From Liolophura sinensis (Eukaryota; Mollusca; Polyplacophora; Chitonida; Chitonidae): DNA of 64,000 nucleotides. Shown in pieces: positions 1 to 12,400 of the stretch. Position 1 is the first letter of the stretch; every line of letters starts with the position of its first letter. Location of the stretch: contig NC_088301.1 in the NCBI RefSeq assembly GCF_032854445.1, positions 42,155,116-42,219,115 on the forward strand, given 5' to 3'. The translations under genes were made by a program, and so were the position numbers. The notes beneath the pieces were generated by a model, which did not search any database, was not told the origin of the DNA, and saw only the letters and a list, made by a program, of their open reading frames with translations.

Positions 1-29
1 TTGGCGTCCAGTAATAGAGAAAGCAATGT

Positions 30-145
30 TAAACAAAATGTTAGGGGTTATATCTTAAAAAGTGTTGCAGGTATTGAGCTCAGGGTATGAACACGTGTAG
101 AGCACAATAGCACAAGAGGGATATTTAGTTCAGGTTGCACACTGT
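30..145. repeat. dispersed repeat family D, copy 1
   Basis: The stretch beginning AAACAAAATGTTAGGGG, followed by TATCTTAAA and AGCACAATAGCACAAGAGGG, recurs at about 2635-2745 with substitutions. A more diverged version lies near 32725-32790. No coding potential, terminal repeat or target duplication is visible, so the class is unknown. Confidence 0.5.
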
Positions 146-1659
146 CATTGAAAGTGCTTGAAAAATACAGTTTCATTTTCAAGCACTTGAAAGTCCTTAA
201 AAAAGACAAATACTCCTTAAAACTGCTCCAAAATCTGTGTTTATCCTGAACTTAAATATTGTCTGCTGACGGCTGAGTCTGTATATCGGGAGCTCGCTGA
301 TAATTCTCCCATAATCAGGGCTTCCGCTGGCACTCGCCATTGTCGCAAATTTAGAAAAAATTTTTGAAATTGCTATCAAATTTGAAAAAATGCGAATGTT
401 TTTGGCAACAAATTTATTTACTTGATATGAAAAAATACAAACATATCACAAAATCTACCATGAAAGTTTTCTGGGGTTTTTAGCAGATATTCGCTATTTT
501 TCTTACGGAAATAATCCACTTACTTTTATTTCGAACGGCCTCATCTCGCCCGAACAACAATAACACAGTTGTATGGCAATTACTTGACAGAAATCTACAA
601 AGGGGGTTCAACATTGTTGCAAGTTGACTTACATTAAATAACACTTGAAATCATTTTTGTTAAGAAACAAGTGAGAATCATGGCATATTGGGGGATACTT
701 TTCATCACCAATTGAAAAAAAAAAAAAAATTATCAAGGGAAATAAATCAAGGTAGAGTTACACCTGTATATGAAGTTACCTCCTATATTTAAACTTTTCC
801 ACCTAATAAACTATTTTTTGGGAGCTAAAGTAAATTAAATGTTTTAGAATATGTGCCGTTACATAAATGTGTACGCCTTCTGGTTTTCTCCTGTCAGACT
901 TTGTTACTCCAATGTGCTTATCATAATGTTGCATTTAAGTAAACTGAATTTTTAAATTAATTCCGTAACAAATTTTTCTGATAGAGGAAATTACATTTTA
1001 CTAGGATTCTACAGATAGGTTGAAAAAAGGATTGATTTTTTTTTTTTCAAAAAACAAAAACATGCTGCCAAGCATTGGTCCATTATCTTTAGTGCAATTT
1101 TTCTAAGCATAATGTTTGATTAACTCTAGATATATCGGGAAGAGACCCAACTGATTCTAGCAGCTACACCAAGGCAGATAAAAACGGAAGGAGACATATA
1201 AGAGTCATGGCCGCTAAGGAAGTATGGCTAAATAAAAATAGTATTTACTACAAAATCTGATGAGTGGCTAAAGTTACTGGCTAGAAAAAATACTGACCCA
1301 GAGGAAGCCCTGCATAATGATATATGGCGTGCATTTTTTTGACTGAGCCAAGGCTGGGTCAAAGAATGTGTCGCATTACAGAGGTGAAGGGCAGATATTT
1401 CTTGCAAAAGCAAGTGTGCTATTCAATATATATGCGAGAAAATTAAAACTTCTATAATTCAGACTGAAAACATAGATTTGCACCATTTTATGTTCAAACT
1501 AGTTTTGAAAATGACCAAAGAATTCCTGGAAAACTCTCTGAATTCCATTTTCATACACCTGTACGAACCCTGTAGTTGTTGAGTGCATATTTAGTACCGT
1601 AAACCTTGTGTTCCACTGATTAGTTTAACGTAATAAAACGAGTAATGTAACTCTGAAAA

Positions 1660-2560
1660 AGAAAAGACTCATTTTGACTCAATATTTTGGCACTTTATTT
1701 TGCCGTCATCAGGAGAATTAATTTCATGTTGAACATTACAGACATACAGGTATGGAGACAAGGCCACAAAATACAAACTAGGTGTTAAATCAATAGCAAG
1801 ATGACATAGCAGCATGTCACCTAAACAATATAATGGTTTTAAAGCCATGGGTAAAATGTGAATATAACAGATATATACAGGTATGTGATCGTGACAAAAT
1901 GTAAAGTAAATACTAAACAAACTTACAATGTAAATACAGGAAACTAGAACAATGAAACATTATCTGAATAGTATTAATTCTTTACTGGCTTTAATCAAGA
2001 GATGGCTTACACCTGCAAATATCAAATACTTAAAAATAGACCATTGGCATGCTGTGTTATAGACTTATATGTTGGCTAGAATAAATTCCAACATTTCAAT
2101 TGAGTTGTTGTTACTTATATTGTCTGGGAGGCTTAGTAGATCATGTATATGTTTAAACCCACTGCAGTTATTTACATGATTAAATATTTCACTCTGATTG
2201 TTGCCAACTGCTTAATTCTTGTGATGAGATTACGATCTGTTTTGTCAATACTTGCTGATCTACAGGCAGGACACGTGAATCTGTATACAATAGAGCTTGC
2301 GTTGTTCTTTAGGGGTGGAGTTCTTGGTGTTGGTGAAGAAATTAAATTTCATAGTTTACCACTGAACAATTTAAAGTCACTGGTTTTCCTATTAGTCTTT
2401 TAGTGAATTTCTTTGCAAGGGCTTCTCCTTGTTTTCCAATGTAGTGCAGGTTCATCCAGATTTTATGTGGGTTTAGGGTATTGGTACATTGGTTCAGTGG
2501 TCTGTGTTGTGAAGCGAATTTATCTAACAGGCAATCAGCTATGAATTTTGTTTTTGGGGG
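1660..2560 (-). mobile_element. Penelope-like retroelement relic (GIY-YIG end)
   Basis: Reading the minus strand from about 2560 down, broken frames give MNLHYIGKQGEALAKKF, then FFTNTKNSTPKEQRKL, then SSIVYRFTCPACRSASIDKT followed by DRNLITRI. This order resembles the linker and GIY-YIG endonuclease module at the C-terminus of Penelope-like elements, where the usual pattern is a valine-tyrosine start, paired cysteines, then YIGxT. Here YIG reads SID, so the nuclease motif is damaged. Further along the minus strand (about 1680-1720) lies CCTGATGACGGCAAAATAAA, the kind of 3' non-coding sequence that often follows this module. Frameshifts and stops show it is dead. Boundaries are approximate. 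Confidence 0.6.
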
Positions 2561-2634
2561 GTTTTTGAATTCTTGACTTATTGTGTATTATAATCACAGT
2601 TTAAGCAAACACATAAATAATTAAACAAAATGTA

Positions 2635-2900
2635 TGCGGAAACAAAATGTTAGGGTTGGTATCTTAAACAGTATTTTATGTATTGACCTGAAGGATTACA
2701 TGTACATTAAGCACAATGAAGCAAGGGGGATTTTCCATCACTGATGCTCTGTGAGCACATTTATTACCTTAAATTACCAAATTCACAATTTCAGTTCTTT
2801 ATGCATTGAGCTTTTTGTGTAAAGTTTTGAATACATATGTCTCATACAGGCGAGCTCTGTGGTAGCCTTGCTACCAGTTCTGAGTTTACTCTTACGTAAC
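2635..2900. repeat. dispersed repeat family D, copy 2
   Basis: The first 110 bases match the repeat at 30-145: AAACAAAATGTTAGGG, TATCTTAAA, AGCACAATGAAGCAAGGGGG. The later part, GCTCTGTGGTAGCCTTGCTA at about 2853, resembles GCTCTTTGGTAGTCTTGCTA near 32813. Copies 2 and 3 therefore share more of the element than copy 1. Class unknown. Confidence 0.5.
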
Positions 2901-3073
2901 CTACCCAGATCTTTGTTGTGTTTAATATTGCAAGATAGGTAAACACTAACTAATAACTCTGTCATCTAACTGTTCATGTATGCATGGAGCTGTTACTTAG
3001 ATGTTTTAATGGTATTAGCTCTTTATGATTTTATAACATGATAATTTTAGTTTCATCATTTGTTGGCTTGCAG

Positions 3074-5522
3074 AAGAAACCTAAAGAGAATCCAGATGAA
3101 TTAGATCTGGAACTCTTTGGAGAATGGCAGACGGAAATCTATGTTCCTCCTCCACCTAAAGATGTAAGTTCCTCAATGATTTGTGTCATTTACTTCTGTT
3201 AAAGGCAGAAGAAAGTTGAAATACCGGTATTATGAGCAAACTTTTACTTCCTTTCTTTTCAGCCATTAAGAATACCAACTTGAGTATTTGGAAGTGATTT
3301 ATAAAGAAATGTTATTTGACCATAATAATACAGTTGCCAGGATAAAATGTTTTGTAACTCTTAAACTATTTGTTTTCAGGGGAAAATCCACAGAAATGAA
3401 TATGGTAACATCGAACTGTTCAGACCTACTATGTTACCAGCAGGGACTGTTCATATAAGGAGTAAGTAGCACGTTCGACATTTTGTTTCAAAAAATGTCT
3501 GCAATGAAGCTCCATGATTGCACCTGCAATTGAATTGTCAAACTGAGCCAGGTCACATCTAGGATTTAAAATTTGTTTTGGTAAATGATACCTTATTTCC
3601 TGGCGCTGACCATGAAGGAGATAACTGAGGAGTCTGTTGTCAAGGCCTATTCATTTTACACAGTGAACAGGGTTACAGCATAGAACATCTGTCATACAAG
3701 AGGCCAAGCGTCATTTCTCTATACATTGTACATCCAGCAGCTCTCCTTTGAATACATTGCCTTCTACTTTTTTGTTGTGGACAATGACATAGCTATATGC
3801 ATCTGCCAGAATGCTTGTTTCACATTTGAACAACCTTCAGTGAACCATTTTTTGTTGAATGTGCAATGCCATCTAGCTATCTTTTTGTCTTCTCTTCATT
3901 ATAGCATTTTGGGGGTGAAAGTATTATAATAAAGAAGCACCTGTACTAGTTTTTCCTCCCTGATGTAGTATATATGCATTGTAGTTGATGGTCTAAAGAA
4001 GGTAGCCAAGAAGTTGGACATAGACTGTGTGCCAGCAATGGTGGGTTGGGAACACCATATGGGATATGCCCATCCTATGTAAGTAACAAACACTTGATGG
4101 GCAGCTGGTAGTCAATCAGTGCAAGACCCGTCTTTTTTTTTTCTTCCTGGCTGTCTGCCAGTGTTCACATAAGTGTACTGATGTCTTGTGCCAGAAACCC
4201 ATTGAATCTCAGCATTTTCATTTGAAAACAATGTATAAGAAAGCAATCATTAGAATTCCATTCTATTTATCTTATATTTGTTTTCAATTATGAAATATTT
4301 AATATTATTAGAGCAAGAGACTGTACATTCACTGAACAGTGATCAAAATTGTGTGAGCATGTTTATGGCTGGAGTATCCAGATAATAAGGCAAGAGACTG
4401 GTTGTTATCAAATATTTCTTTTGTTAAATCATTTGCTTGAATATTGTGGAAAGTTTAGAAAATTTTTGTCAGTTTGCCATAAAGCTAAATATTTGGGTTT
4501 TTTTTATTCATCTGACAGTTGCACAAGGTGTGGACATTTTTTCCCTTCTGGGTTTATCTTGTACCCTACTGCATTGTTTCAGCTTGGATGGATTTGTGGT
4601 GTGCAAAGAACATGAAGAATTACTCCTCACAGCATGGGATGAAGAGCAGGAAATTCAGCGCCAGAAAGACATAGAAGTATGCAGTGTCTTTGGCACTTTA
4701 GCTTCATTTGAATTATCAATAAGTTAATCTGTTTATTGTATTGTAAATCAAATAGTGACCTCTGCAAGTAAGATTCCTGACTCATGAAGAATCTTTGATT
4801 TTTGTCATTGAGTACCTTTCCATAACTTTGTACAGATTTCACCGGATTAAGTGATATAGCCATATAGCACTACAACACAAATATCAAAATACATGTTAAG
4901 TGAAATGTCAGTGCAAGGTTGTTGAATGTGGAGCCACATGAAGATTTCACAGTGACCTTTCCATATCTTTGTAGAAAAAAGAGAAAAGAGTGTATGGAAA
5001 TTGGAAACGTTTGATCCGAGGGTTACTTATTCAGGAAAAGCTGAAGAAGAGATATAGTCTTGAGGTATGTACATGTTCAGACATTAAAGAGAAAGTTGGG
5101 TAAAGTAGCACAGTAGAGAGTTGCATCAGGGAAGGGATTGAAGGGTTTGTTTTGGTTGATGAAATACTGGTTGTGATAACACAGTTTGTGTCTCATATTT
5201 GCTGTCTAAAGCATATCTTTGTTATTTGCATGTATATTTTGTAGCTTGAGTTTTGTTATTTTTCGCAAAATGTACTAAGTATTGAATCACGTTAGTTTCA
5301 TGAGTTGAATTTCCTTTTTCCAAATCAAAGCTTAAACGTCACAACTCTGAGAATGTTTCATTGTTTATGTTTTAGACCCCAGCTGTTGCCAAACGCTCTA
5401 GCGCAAAGGCATCAAGTGACGAGAAAGCCACAGATCTTGCATTGACGTGGCCACAAAACAGACGAACAGCCAAAGGCAAAGGGGCTCCCAAGAAATGTAT
5501 TGTTGAAGTTGAAACACTATAA
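3074..5522 (+). CDS. XPC: XPC DNA damage recognition protein, C-terminal exons (5' partial)
   Basis: XPC is the lesion sensor of global-genome nucleotide excision repair. It acts in the nucleus with RAD23 and centrin, and its beta-hairpin domains (BHD1-3) bind DNA opposite the lesion. Six exons join in one frame with GT-AG borders: 3074-3163, 3380-3461, 3985-4078, 4583-4676, 4975-5064 and 5376-5522 (TAA). The first carries LELFGEWQTEIYVPPPP and the second DGKIHRNEYGNIELF, the BHD2 entry signature. Exons 3-4 encode KLDIDCVPAMVGWEHHMGYAHP and DGFVVCKEHEELLLTAW, the BHD3 region. Exon 5 has basic GNWKRLIRGLLIQEKLKKRY. The last exon has LTWPQNRR and a lysine-rich tail, as in vertebrate XPC. The Rad4 transglutaminase-like and BHD1 parts must lie upstream of the window; I found no earlier exon in 1-3073. 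Known for the family: the C-terminal tail contacts centrin and TFIIH. Confidence 0.9.
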
Positions 5523-8500
5523 ATAAGTGCATTTGTTGTTTTGGGTTTTTTTTGTTTTTTTTTAAACCTTCCGTATGGCTTTACCTAAGGTAGCCATCCA
5601 GTAAAGAGGAGCGGAGTTAGGCGTCATATTGCAATAAGAATCTGCCACAAAATTATCAAAACCCGAAGTTGGCAATGGAGAAATGCGGATGAACCATTTT
5701 GAATGTTACACATTAGGACGTCAAGAGCAAAGCAGTTCACAGGCAGGTTCTTGGACCTGGAAGTCTTGAAGTGTGTAGAGCTACAGATAGATGACCTTGG
5801 AATCTTTGTGATGTTTTATGTACATAATGTCTTGACAAAAAAAAACAGAAATCTCAGGGAAAAAGACCTGAAATACAGTTCAAAAAATTATTGGCGAAAT
5901 CATGTTCACTGTGATCAGATATTAACAAATTGTACAGGTCTGTATAAAATGTACATGTGTATATGAAATTCCATTTGTTTTGTGTTTTGTTGTCTCTATA
6001 CCATGCTTGATGCTTAAAGTGGCCAATAACGGTATTCTTTACTATGCAGCTCATGTGGAAACATCATTGAGTCTGCCAAAATATGAATATAGAAAAGATG
6101 GCCAATCACTGGCATTAATTAAAGATTTTCCAAACAAAGACGAATGCTTGTTATAAACTGTCACAGCATAAAGGCAGCTGTTCAAGTCGAGTAATTCAGT
6201 GTTGCATGGCACTGTCACCGAAAAAAAACTGCAGTTTCAGAACATCATAGGTCGTCTATGCACTGGGGTCCATTTAAAAAGCCGTTGCACCACTAAGCCT
6301 AGGGCTTTTACCATGGTAACGTATCTCATCGCTATATGTTGTCAAGGAAGTTACGCGACAAAAATTCCCAACCGGCCCCTAGACACCTGCGAGCAAGGAT
6401 GATACCACCTATTAGGCTTGCGAACTTCGAGTTTAAACTTAACTCGGGTTATATTGATGTTGACAGATCAACTATTTTTGATCTGGTTAAAAATAAGTAG
6501 CTCTTTTGTCCTGGAACATATAGAAGAACAATATTCATTAGAAGAAATACGTTTATATTCATGCTCAGTTCGAGTTGCTATATATAGCGCCAACTCTTGC
6601 TCATTTTGATGTGATTTAGTCGGTTAGTTTATTATAGTAACGCCAACTCGCATGCCTTCTACTCGCGTAGGTCGTCGACAGTATATAGCAATACCCTCGG
6701 TAGCAACATCAACGCCATACTGCTGAGAACGGTGGTATCGAAATGCTTAAAATAAGGACACCAGTCTAAACTACATTTGTTATAGGCACCAACTTAAGCA
6801 ACTCCTATGACTTTTGAAACCTGGCCACTTCGGTATTTTCAAGGTACCGATTATATTCTGATACAAGCAGACAGTGATGTAATCACTCAGTGTTAGCCAA
6901 TGAACGGTCGATACGGGTCTTTAATATTCATCATCAACCCAGAACTGGCAAAAGTAAAATGACGTAGGCCTATAAAGAACACGCATTTGAGGACGTTTGC
7001 AGCGGAGCTGAGGTCATTGTTTATCACAAATTGGATACAAATGACTCTATGACCTCATACAAATACAAGGGGAAAACACGAAGTATTAAGTCTCATTTTT
7101 ATGTAGGAAGAGCATGCCTGATCGAGACCCTCGAGAATTGATATACACGCAGAAAAGCTGTCTGAATATTGTCGTATGTGTGGTAATGTTATGCGGAAAA
7201 ATCCAGACAAGGCAAAATATTAGTTTCTTACAACTTGACATTCACAATGATGTTATCGGGGTCTAGCCAACTTCCATCTGTGATCGATGTCCACATATGT
7301 CGGTGCTGAATACAAATCTTCGTAACGGATCACAATAAATTAAATAATGACCAGTACCTCGAGTTTGTTCTAAAAAATTAAAACAGATAAACCGGTATGA
7401 ACGCAAACATGTGAACTATTAAACGTTACCGAATCTTATACAATAAGCTATTAAATTCAGTAACTGTAGAACATTTGCAAGCCATATAAACCCTATAACT
7501 CCTGGCGATTTTGTTTCTTATTGCAAAGAGGGCATAACGGACGCTAATTAAAGAACTCATGACTTTCATAAACACTAATATTAAACATGTACGTGTATTT
7601 TCTGCAAGCCAGTCTTCTTTGTCTTGTTCGCAAATATACAAAGGCTTCAAGGTTTAAAACATCATTTATTTCAATTTCATCCACGAAGAGAAGTACACAA
7701 ACTTACAAACGTTGTCAGCAAATGTCCACGAGCCTGACCGAAATCTTTATCAAAACACGTGTCCTAGCTGTTCGCCTGCAACAATCTCGCGAGAGCGCTT
7801 GAACCTAAGCCTGATCAAGCCATATATAAATCTAATCTCCGGTCACAAAAGAGAGCGGCCCTCACGGTCTCGGTAACGTACATTGAACAGTTTGAAGCCT
7901 AATATTTGTGCCTCCTACTCTTCCTCCTTGGTCAAACCACTTTGCCTATTTCCTTGAGAATATCATGTGTAGAAGTAAATAACATTTTAAACAAGAACAT
8001 TCTACTGGTAGTTGAAAAGTAGGCCCTAATGACCGCAAATCCATGGTTTGTATGTCTCATAAAGGCAACAATCTCTGATGTGTTACATTACAGAGAAAAC
8101 AACTTCATGACGTTAATACAAATTTCCGTTTATTAAATTTCGCCGTAGTGAGCCATTTTTAAATAATCATAAAACCGCCAATACATATAATTTATAACTG
8201 TGGAGTTTAAACAAGGACGACATTCCCGTTCGATGGGAGCAGGATTTACCCATATTCCATTTCATTGCACCAAAGTTTATAAACCCCTGCCACGATGGTA
8301 CACAATAGAATGTTGCCCTTGCAAATTTCACCATAAGCAGTGGTTCACGGATTAGATAAACTAATAAATAACAAAACTAACTTCAACAGAGGCGTGTATT
8401 TATAGCAGTTAATCCTCTTCAGTGTGTATTTTTAAAATCAGAGGGGACCGAATGCGCACCTATGTCGACCAGCAGTGCTTTTCGAGTAATATAGGAATGT

Positions 8501-9483
8501 GGTGTTTACAAAAATCAAACTTGTTAAGAAACCGCTTATGGGGCCCTAATTGCCACATGCGCACATTCAGTTAAGTATTTCCCCGATCTTTTCTGAACTG
8601 TAGATCGTTAGTTGTGCGGAAATGTGAGTTCATGGAATTCAAACATGACCAATTTTGGATATTTCTGAAAAAGACCCATGTATTTCAAATGGGCAGTTTT
8701 CTCGATTTTCAATCATCATTTTAAAAACAAAAACTAAATTGAGCTCTGGGGCTTATATCCCGTCAATACCAGGTTAATGATACAAACTAATGCTCCCAGA
8801 AAAACATATTTTTATCGCACTAGGCCTATGTACGCCGGAAAATAGTGAAAAAATAAAAAATGTTCCCGACAGCTCAATAAATAGGCCTATCACTGTCCTT
8901 TACATACTATGTCTTCCGATACAATAGTCCTATAGATGTGATGAAAATATCCACTTAGACGCACAAATATGACCTTACAAATTTGTTGTGTGCGGAATGT
9001 GGAGTTGACGTTTTAAGTGCGCATGATAGCATCCCGTGAGGCAGCTCACCCTAAGCCCCTCTCGTGAACGCCCTGTGAGGTGCGGTATTATTGGACATCA
9101 AAGGTTGCTTTACCACAGGAGGGTTCATTGAGAGTTGAAAGGCACAGTGGGTGTGTCTGGGCTGACTGGGCGAGTTGTTCCTCCTTCCATATTTACCTCC
9201 ATGGACAGATCATTTTAATCCCAGCTAGGTGTAGTTTATCTCGGGTTAAAACTAAAATTTGGTTGTATTCATAGATTGCCTGTCAGAAGGCCTGGGGAAC
9301 CGTTATACGCTACTTTATGTAGATATGAACTGGGACTAATAATATAAAACACCGGTATCTGTTATGTTAGTCTCAGATACAAGAGTAAATCAGGTGGTCT
9401 GCGTACATCCTTCATTGTACCACCAGGTGGCGCTGTACCAACACTCCATGCTTTCCTCCTTCCCTGATAACCTGGCAAGAAGG
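5523..9483. other. intergenic region, XPC to transketolase A
   Basis: This is 4 kb of AT-rich DNA with no convincing exon. The first part should contain the XPC 3'UTR; I saw no clear AATAAA near the stop. The last part should contain the promoter and 5'UTR of transketolase A, with no obvious TATA box but a CTCF-like motif at 9420-9435. Short open frames at 6199-6609 and 7426-7802 lack any motif, composition shift or conserved look, and I do not call them genes. Confidence 0.6.
9420..9435 (+). promoter_or_regulatory. CTCF-like motif upstream of transketolase A
   Basis: The 16-mer CCACCAGGTGGCGCTG fits the core consensus recognised by the zinc-finger protein CTCF in bilaterian animals. It sits about 50 bases before the proposed start codon at 9484. 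One match in 64 kb could be chance, and occupancy cannot be seen from sequence. It could mark the promoter or a boundary between XPC and the transketolase pair. Confidence 0.35.
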
Positions 9484-12400
9484 ATGGCGGACTATCACCG
9501 ACCCGATCAGAAAAAGGTTCAAAATTTACGCGATATAGCCAACAAATTGCGGGTGCATAGCATCAATTCTACGAATGCAAGTAATTCTGGGTGAGTATGC
9601 AAACGAAACTGCATGTCATCTTTGGTAAAGACAAATATTTGAACAAGATGAAAAGTGCCGGTCTGTGCACATGTGCGCTACCGGCGCTTGTGTACCAGTA
9701 CTACTATTACTGTAGTAGGACTGAAATCACATTCTGTGTGATTTGTGCCACCTTTACACACTATCAGAAGTATATAAATATTTACGTACTAATACAATTC
9801 ATCTAGATTACGTGATCTAGGCATCTTGCTGATATGTTTTTACCTTTACACTATAATTATGTTTAAGTATAATTTTAGTACATGCATATAACGCGCGGTA
9901 TCGTTACTTAAACTAAGTCTCTGCGTTTTAAATATATGGAATATCCGGCTTCTGTTGATTTAGTTTATGGTTGCAACGTGCATTATATAATTTAGCCCTA
10001 TATATGCAACTAAATCCTCGCTGACTGCCCCAACGACCAGACTATGTTCCATGGGCTAACTAGAAATTTTGCATGTCATGTTCTGGATAAAAAAAAAAAA
10101 GAACGTAAAATAGCAGTGTGGCCAGATAATAAGGGTTCCATTAACTAATTTATTTACAATATCTTAATTTAAAAACAGCATTTGCTTAATTTGCCTTTAA
10201 TACATAGAAATGCCAAAAAAAAAATCATGTGAAGTCCGGGTGTAGCACAAGACTAAAGCGGACATGAACATTGTTCAGTTACAACGCGAGTTTTAATTTA
10301 ATAAAAGGCAGACAAATAATTCAACTTTACAAATCTATTTGGGAACAAAATCCATACATGCCCTAACTTATACCTTGACTGATCTAATTAGAGGTTCACA
10401 AAGGAAAAGCACCAACAATTATTTCAGATGAATTTGTTGAATGGAGCTGTTATAAATGTAAAAACGTCTGTTTGCCTTCTGTGTATTTTACATATAATCA
10501 GGAAGTGAACTCAGACAGAGGTTTGAGGGGCCAACAGAGCTGCTTATTCATCCTGAACAGCTTGCTCTAGTTTCCTGCCAGTTGACATAAGGCTCTTACT
10601 TCATCTTCAGGCCTCAGTCTGAGCCATAGGGTTAGGTTAGGCAGTGTATGCATCATAGAGCAGTGTTTTTAGTAGTCATTTAAGTCTAAATATAATTACT
10701 TTGCTTACACATGAAAGGGGAGAGGACCTACCAGTTATGTAATGTTATAAGAGCATCTATGAAGTTAGGATATATATAGTTGTGGGAACACCAGTGAGTG
10801 AAATAGCTTGTTTCGTAATGTATGCACATTTACTCATTTTATTCAGTCTGTCCATTGGCCCTTTGATGATATGATGGTAAACACATTTAAGAAAATCTCC
10901 CTGGATTAGCGTTATTTAACTTCTCCCGCCTAGTATGTGTGCAGTGCACTTGGCAAAGCGGGTCCACTTGGGTCTGTTTTATGTAACATAAGGGGAGAGA
11001 ACTATGGATGGGATTTAGTCAGAAATCTTAGTGACTGTGTTATGCCATGTGAACCTGTCCTACTTTTGACTCGTCTTCAGGGCTAGTGTTGACAATACAT
11101 GTCACATGAGTGCAGTCTTTTTACAAAGTAACTTAACAATAGACTCTCTGACGACAATTTCAGTGTTGGAAGATGTACCTCAAATACAAAAAAATCATGG
11201 TAAAACTTAATTTAAAAATTACCGGTTCGATTTTCCTTAAAAATTATATTTTCTTAAAATGGGAAATGTAACATAAAATTAAAAGTAAAAACACCTCACA
11301 GAAAAGTGTCACAATTGATGTTTGTGTTGGACATGGAGCAAATCCTGACAATATCTAAAATCCTCAAGCAAATTAAATGCAGATTTAATGGGAGCCACAT
11401 TTATCTGCAGCAGTAATTACATGTACATCAGTATGTCAGCTGTGCAGTCATCAAACAATGTTTGTCACTAGACATGGAAATAAAGCATAGGACACCGATC
11501 AGGAAAGATCGTTCAGTGATTTGCCAAAGGTCCGTGGTTCTTGACCCATAACACTCACGGCGATCAAATAAAACATTGATCAGTCAATCTGATTTTTCTG
11601 CCAGCTCCAAGATTACAAGGTTACCTAATTATAAATGAGCTTTCGTGTTGACTGCTTCAGACATCCAACATCATGCTGCTCAGCAGCAGAGATCATGTCT
11701 GTGCTCTTCTTCCAAACCATGAAGTATACGGTCCAGGAGCCCAGATCTCCATACAACGATCGATTCATCTTGTCAAAGGTATGTATGAACTCAGGTGGAA
11801 GTTACATTTACATGTATTTTTAAAGCTTCTCATATTTTTTGTTGATCTTTTAAAGGTATGTTAAGGTTTGATTAAAATGTAGGAGGTTATGCATTTTTAG
11901 GGGATAGATTTTTAGTGCACAGTATAACCATGTAACCTCTCAAAGCATTGCAATTGTCAATTGACTCGCTGTCTAAAAATATTTGCATTCAATTTGTGAT
12001 GAGTTGCCTTTATGCTGTAAAATTAAACGTAATTTTGTACAATACATGTCAGGGCTCAATTCTAACGATTATCCTGTCTGTCGTCGTCATATGACTGAAA
12101 AATTGTTGAGTACGACATTAAACCCCAAGCACTCACTCACTCCTGTCATCTGACACAATTGAAATGTACTGCGGGCAACCATAAATGCCTGTCTGGCTTG
12201 CCAGTGGGGCAAGTGAAAAATTACCTGTAACGTAAAAGCAAACACCTGCTGGTAAGCCTTCGGCGTAAGTCACCGTGCCGTGTAGTGGTGATTGCCCACT
12301 CTCCAGATGTTAAAACAATCTGTCCTCATTAAAGTCTGGCAGTCATCGTATCTGGACTCAAACTTACTTCCATGTTGAGTACCACCATTGACACAACCAG

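Larger units (their letters stand above)
1..3073. other. XPC intron or upstream flank, no exon recognised
   Basis: This stretch precedes the first recognisable XPC exon and ends with an acceptor (cttgcag) at 3073. I looked for the expected preceding XPC segment (BHD1) and did not find it, so the intron probably starts outside the window. It holds a minus-strand Penelope-like relic (about 1660-2560) and two copies of a dispersed repeat (about 30-145 and 2635-2745). The short open frames here have no protein-like features of their own. Confidence 0.6.

Noticed and set aside
6199..7802. Several 60-75-codon frames between XPC and transketolase A
   Set aside because: Length is within chance for this DNA and no motif, splice pairing or bias supports them.
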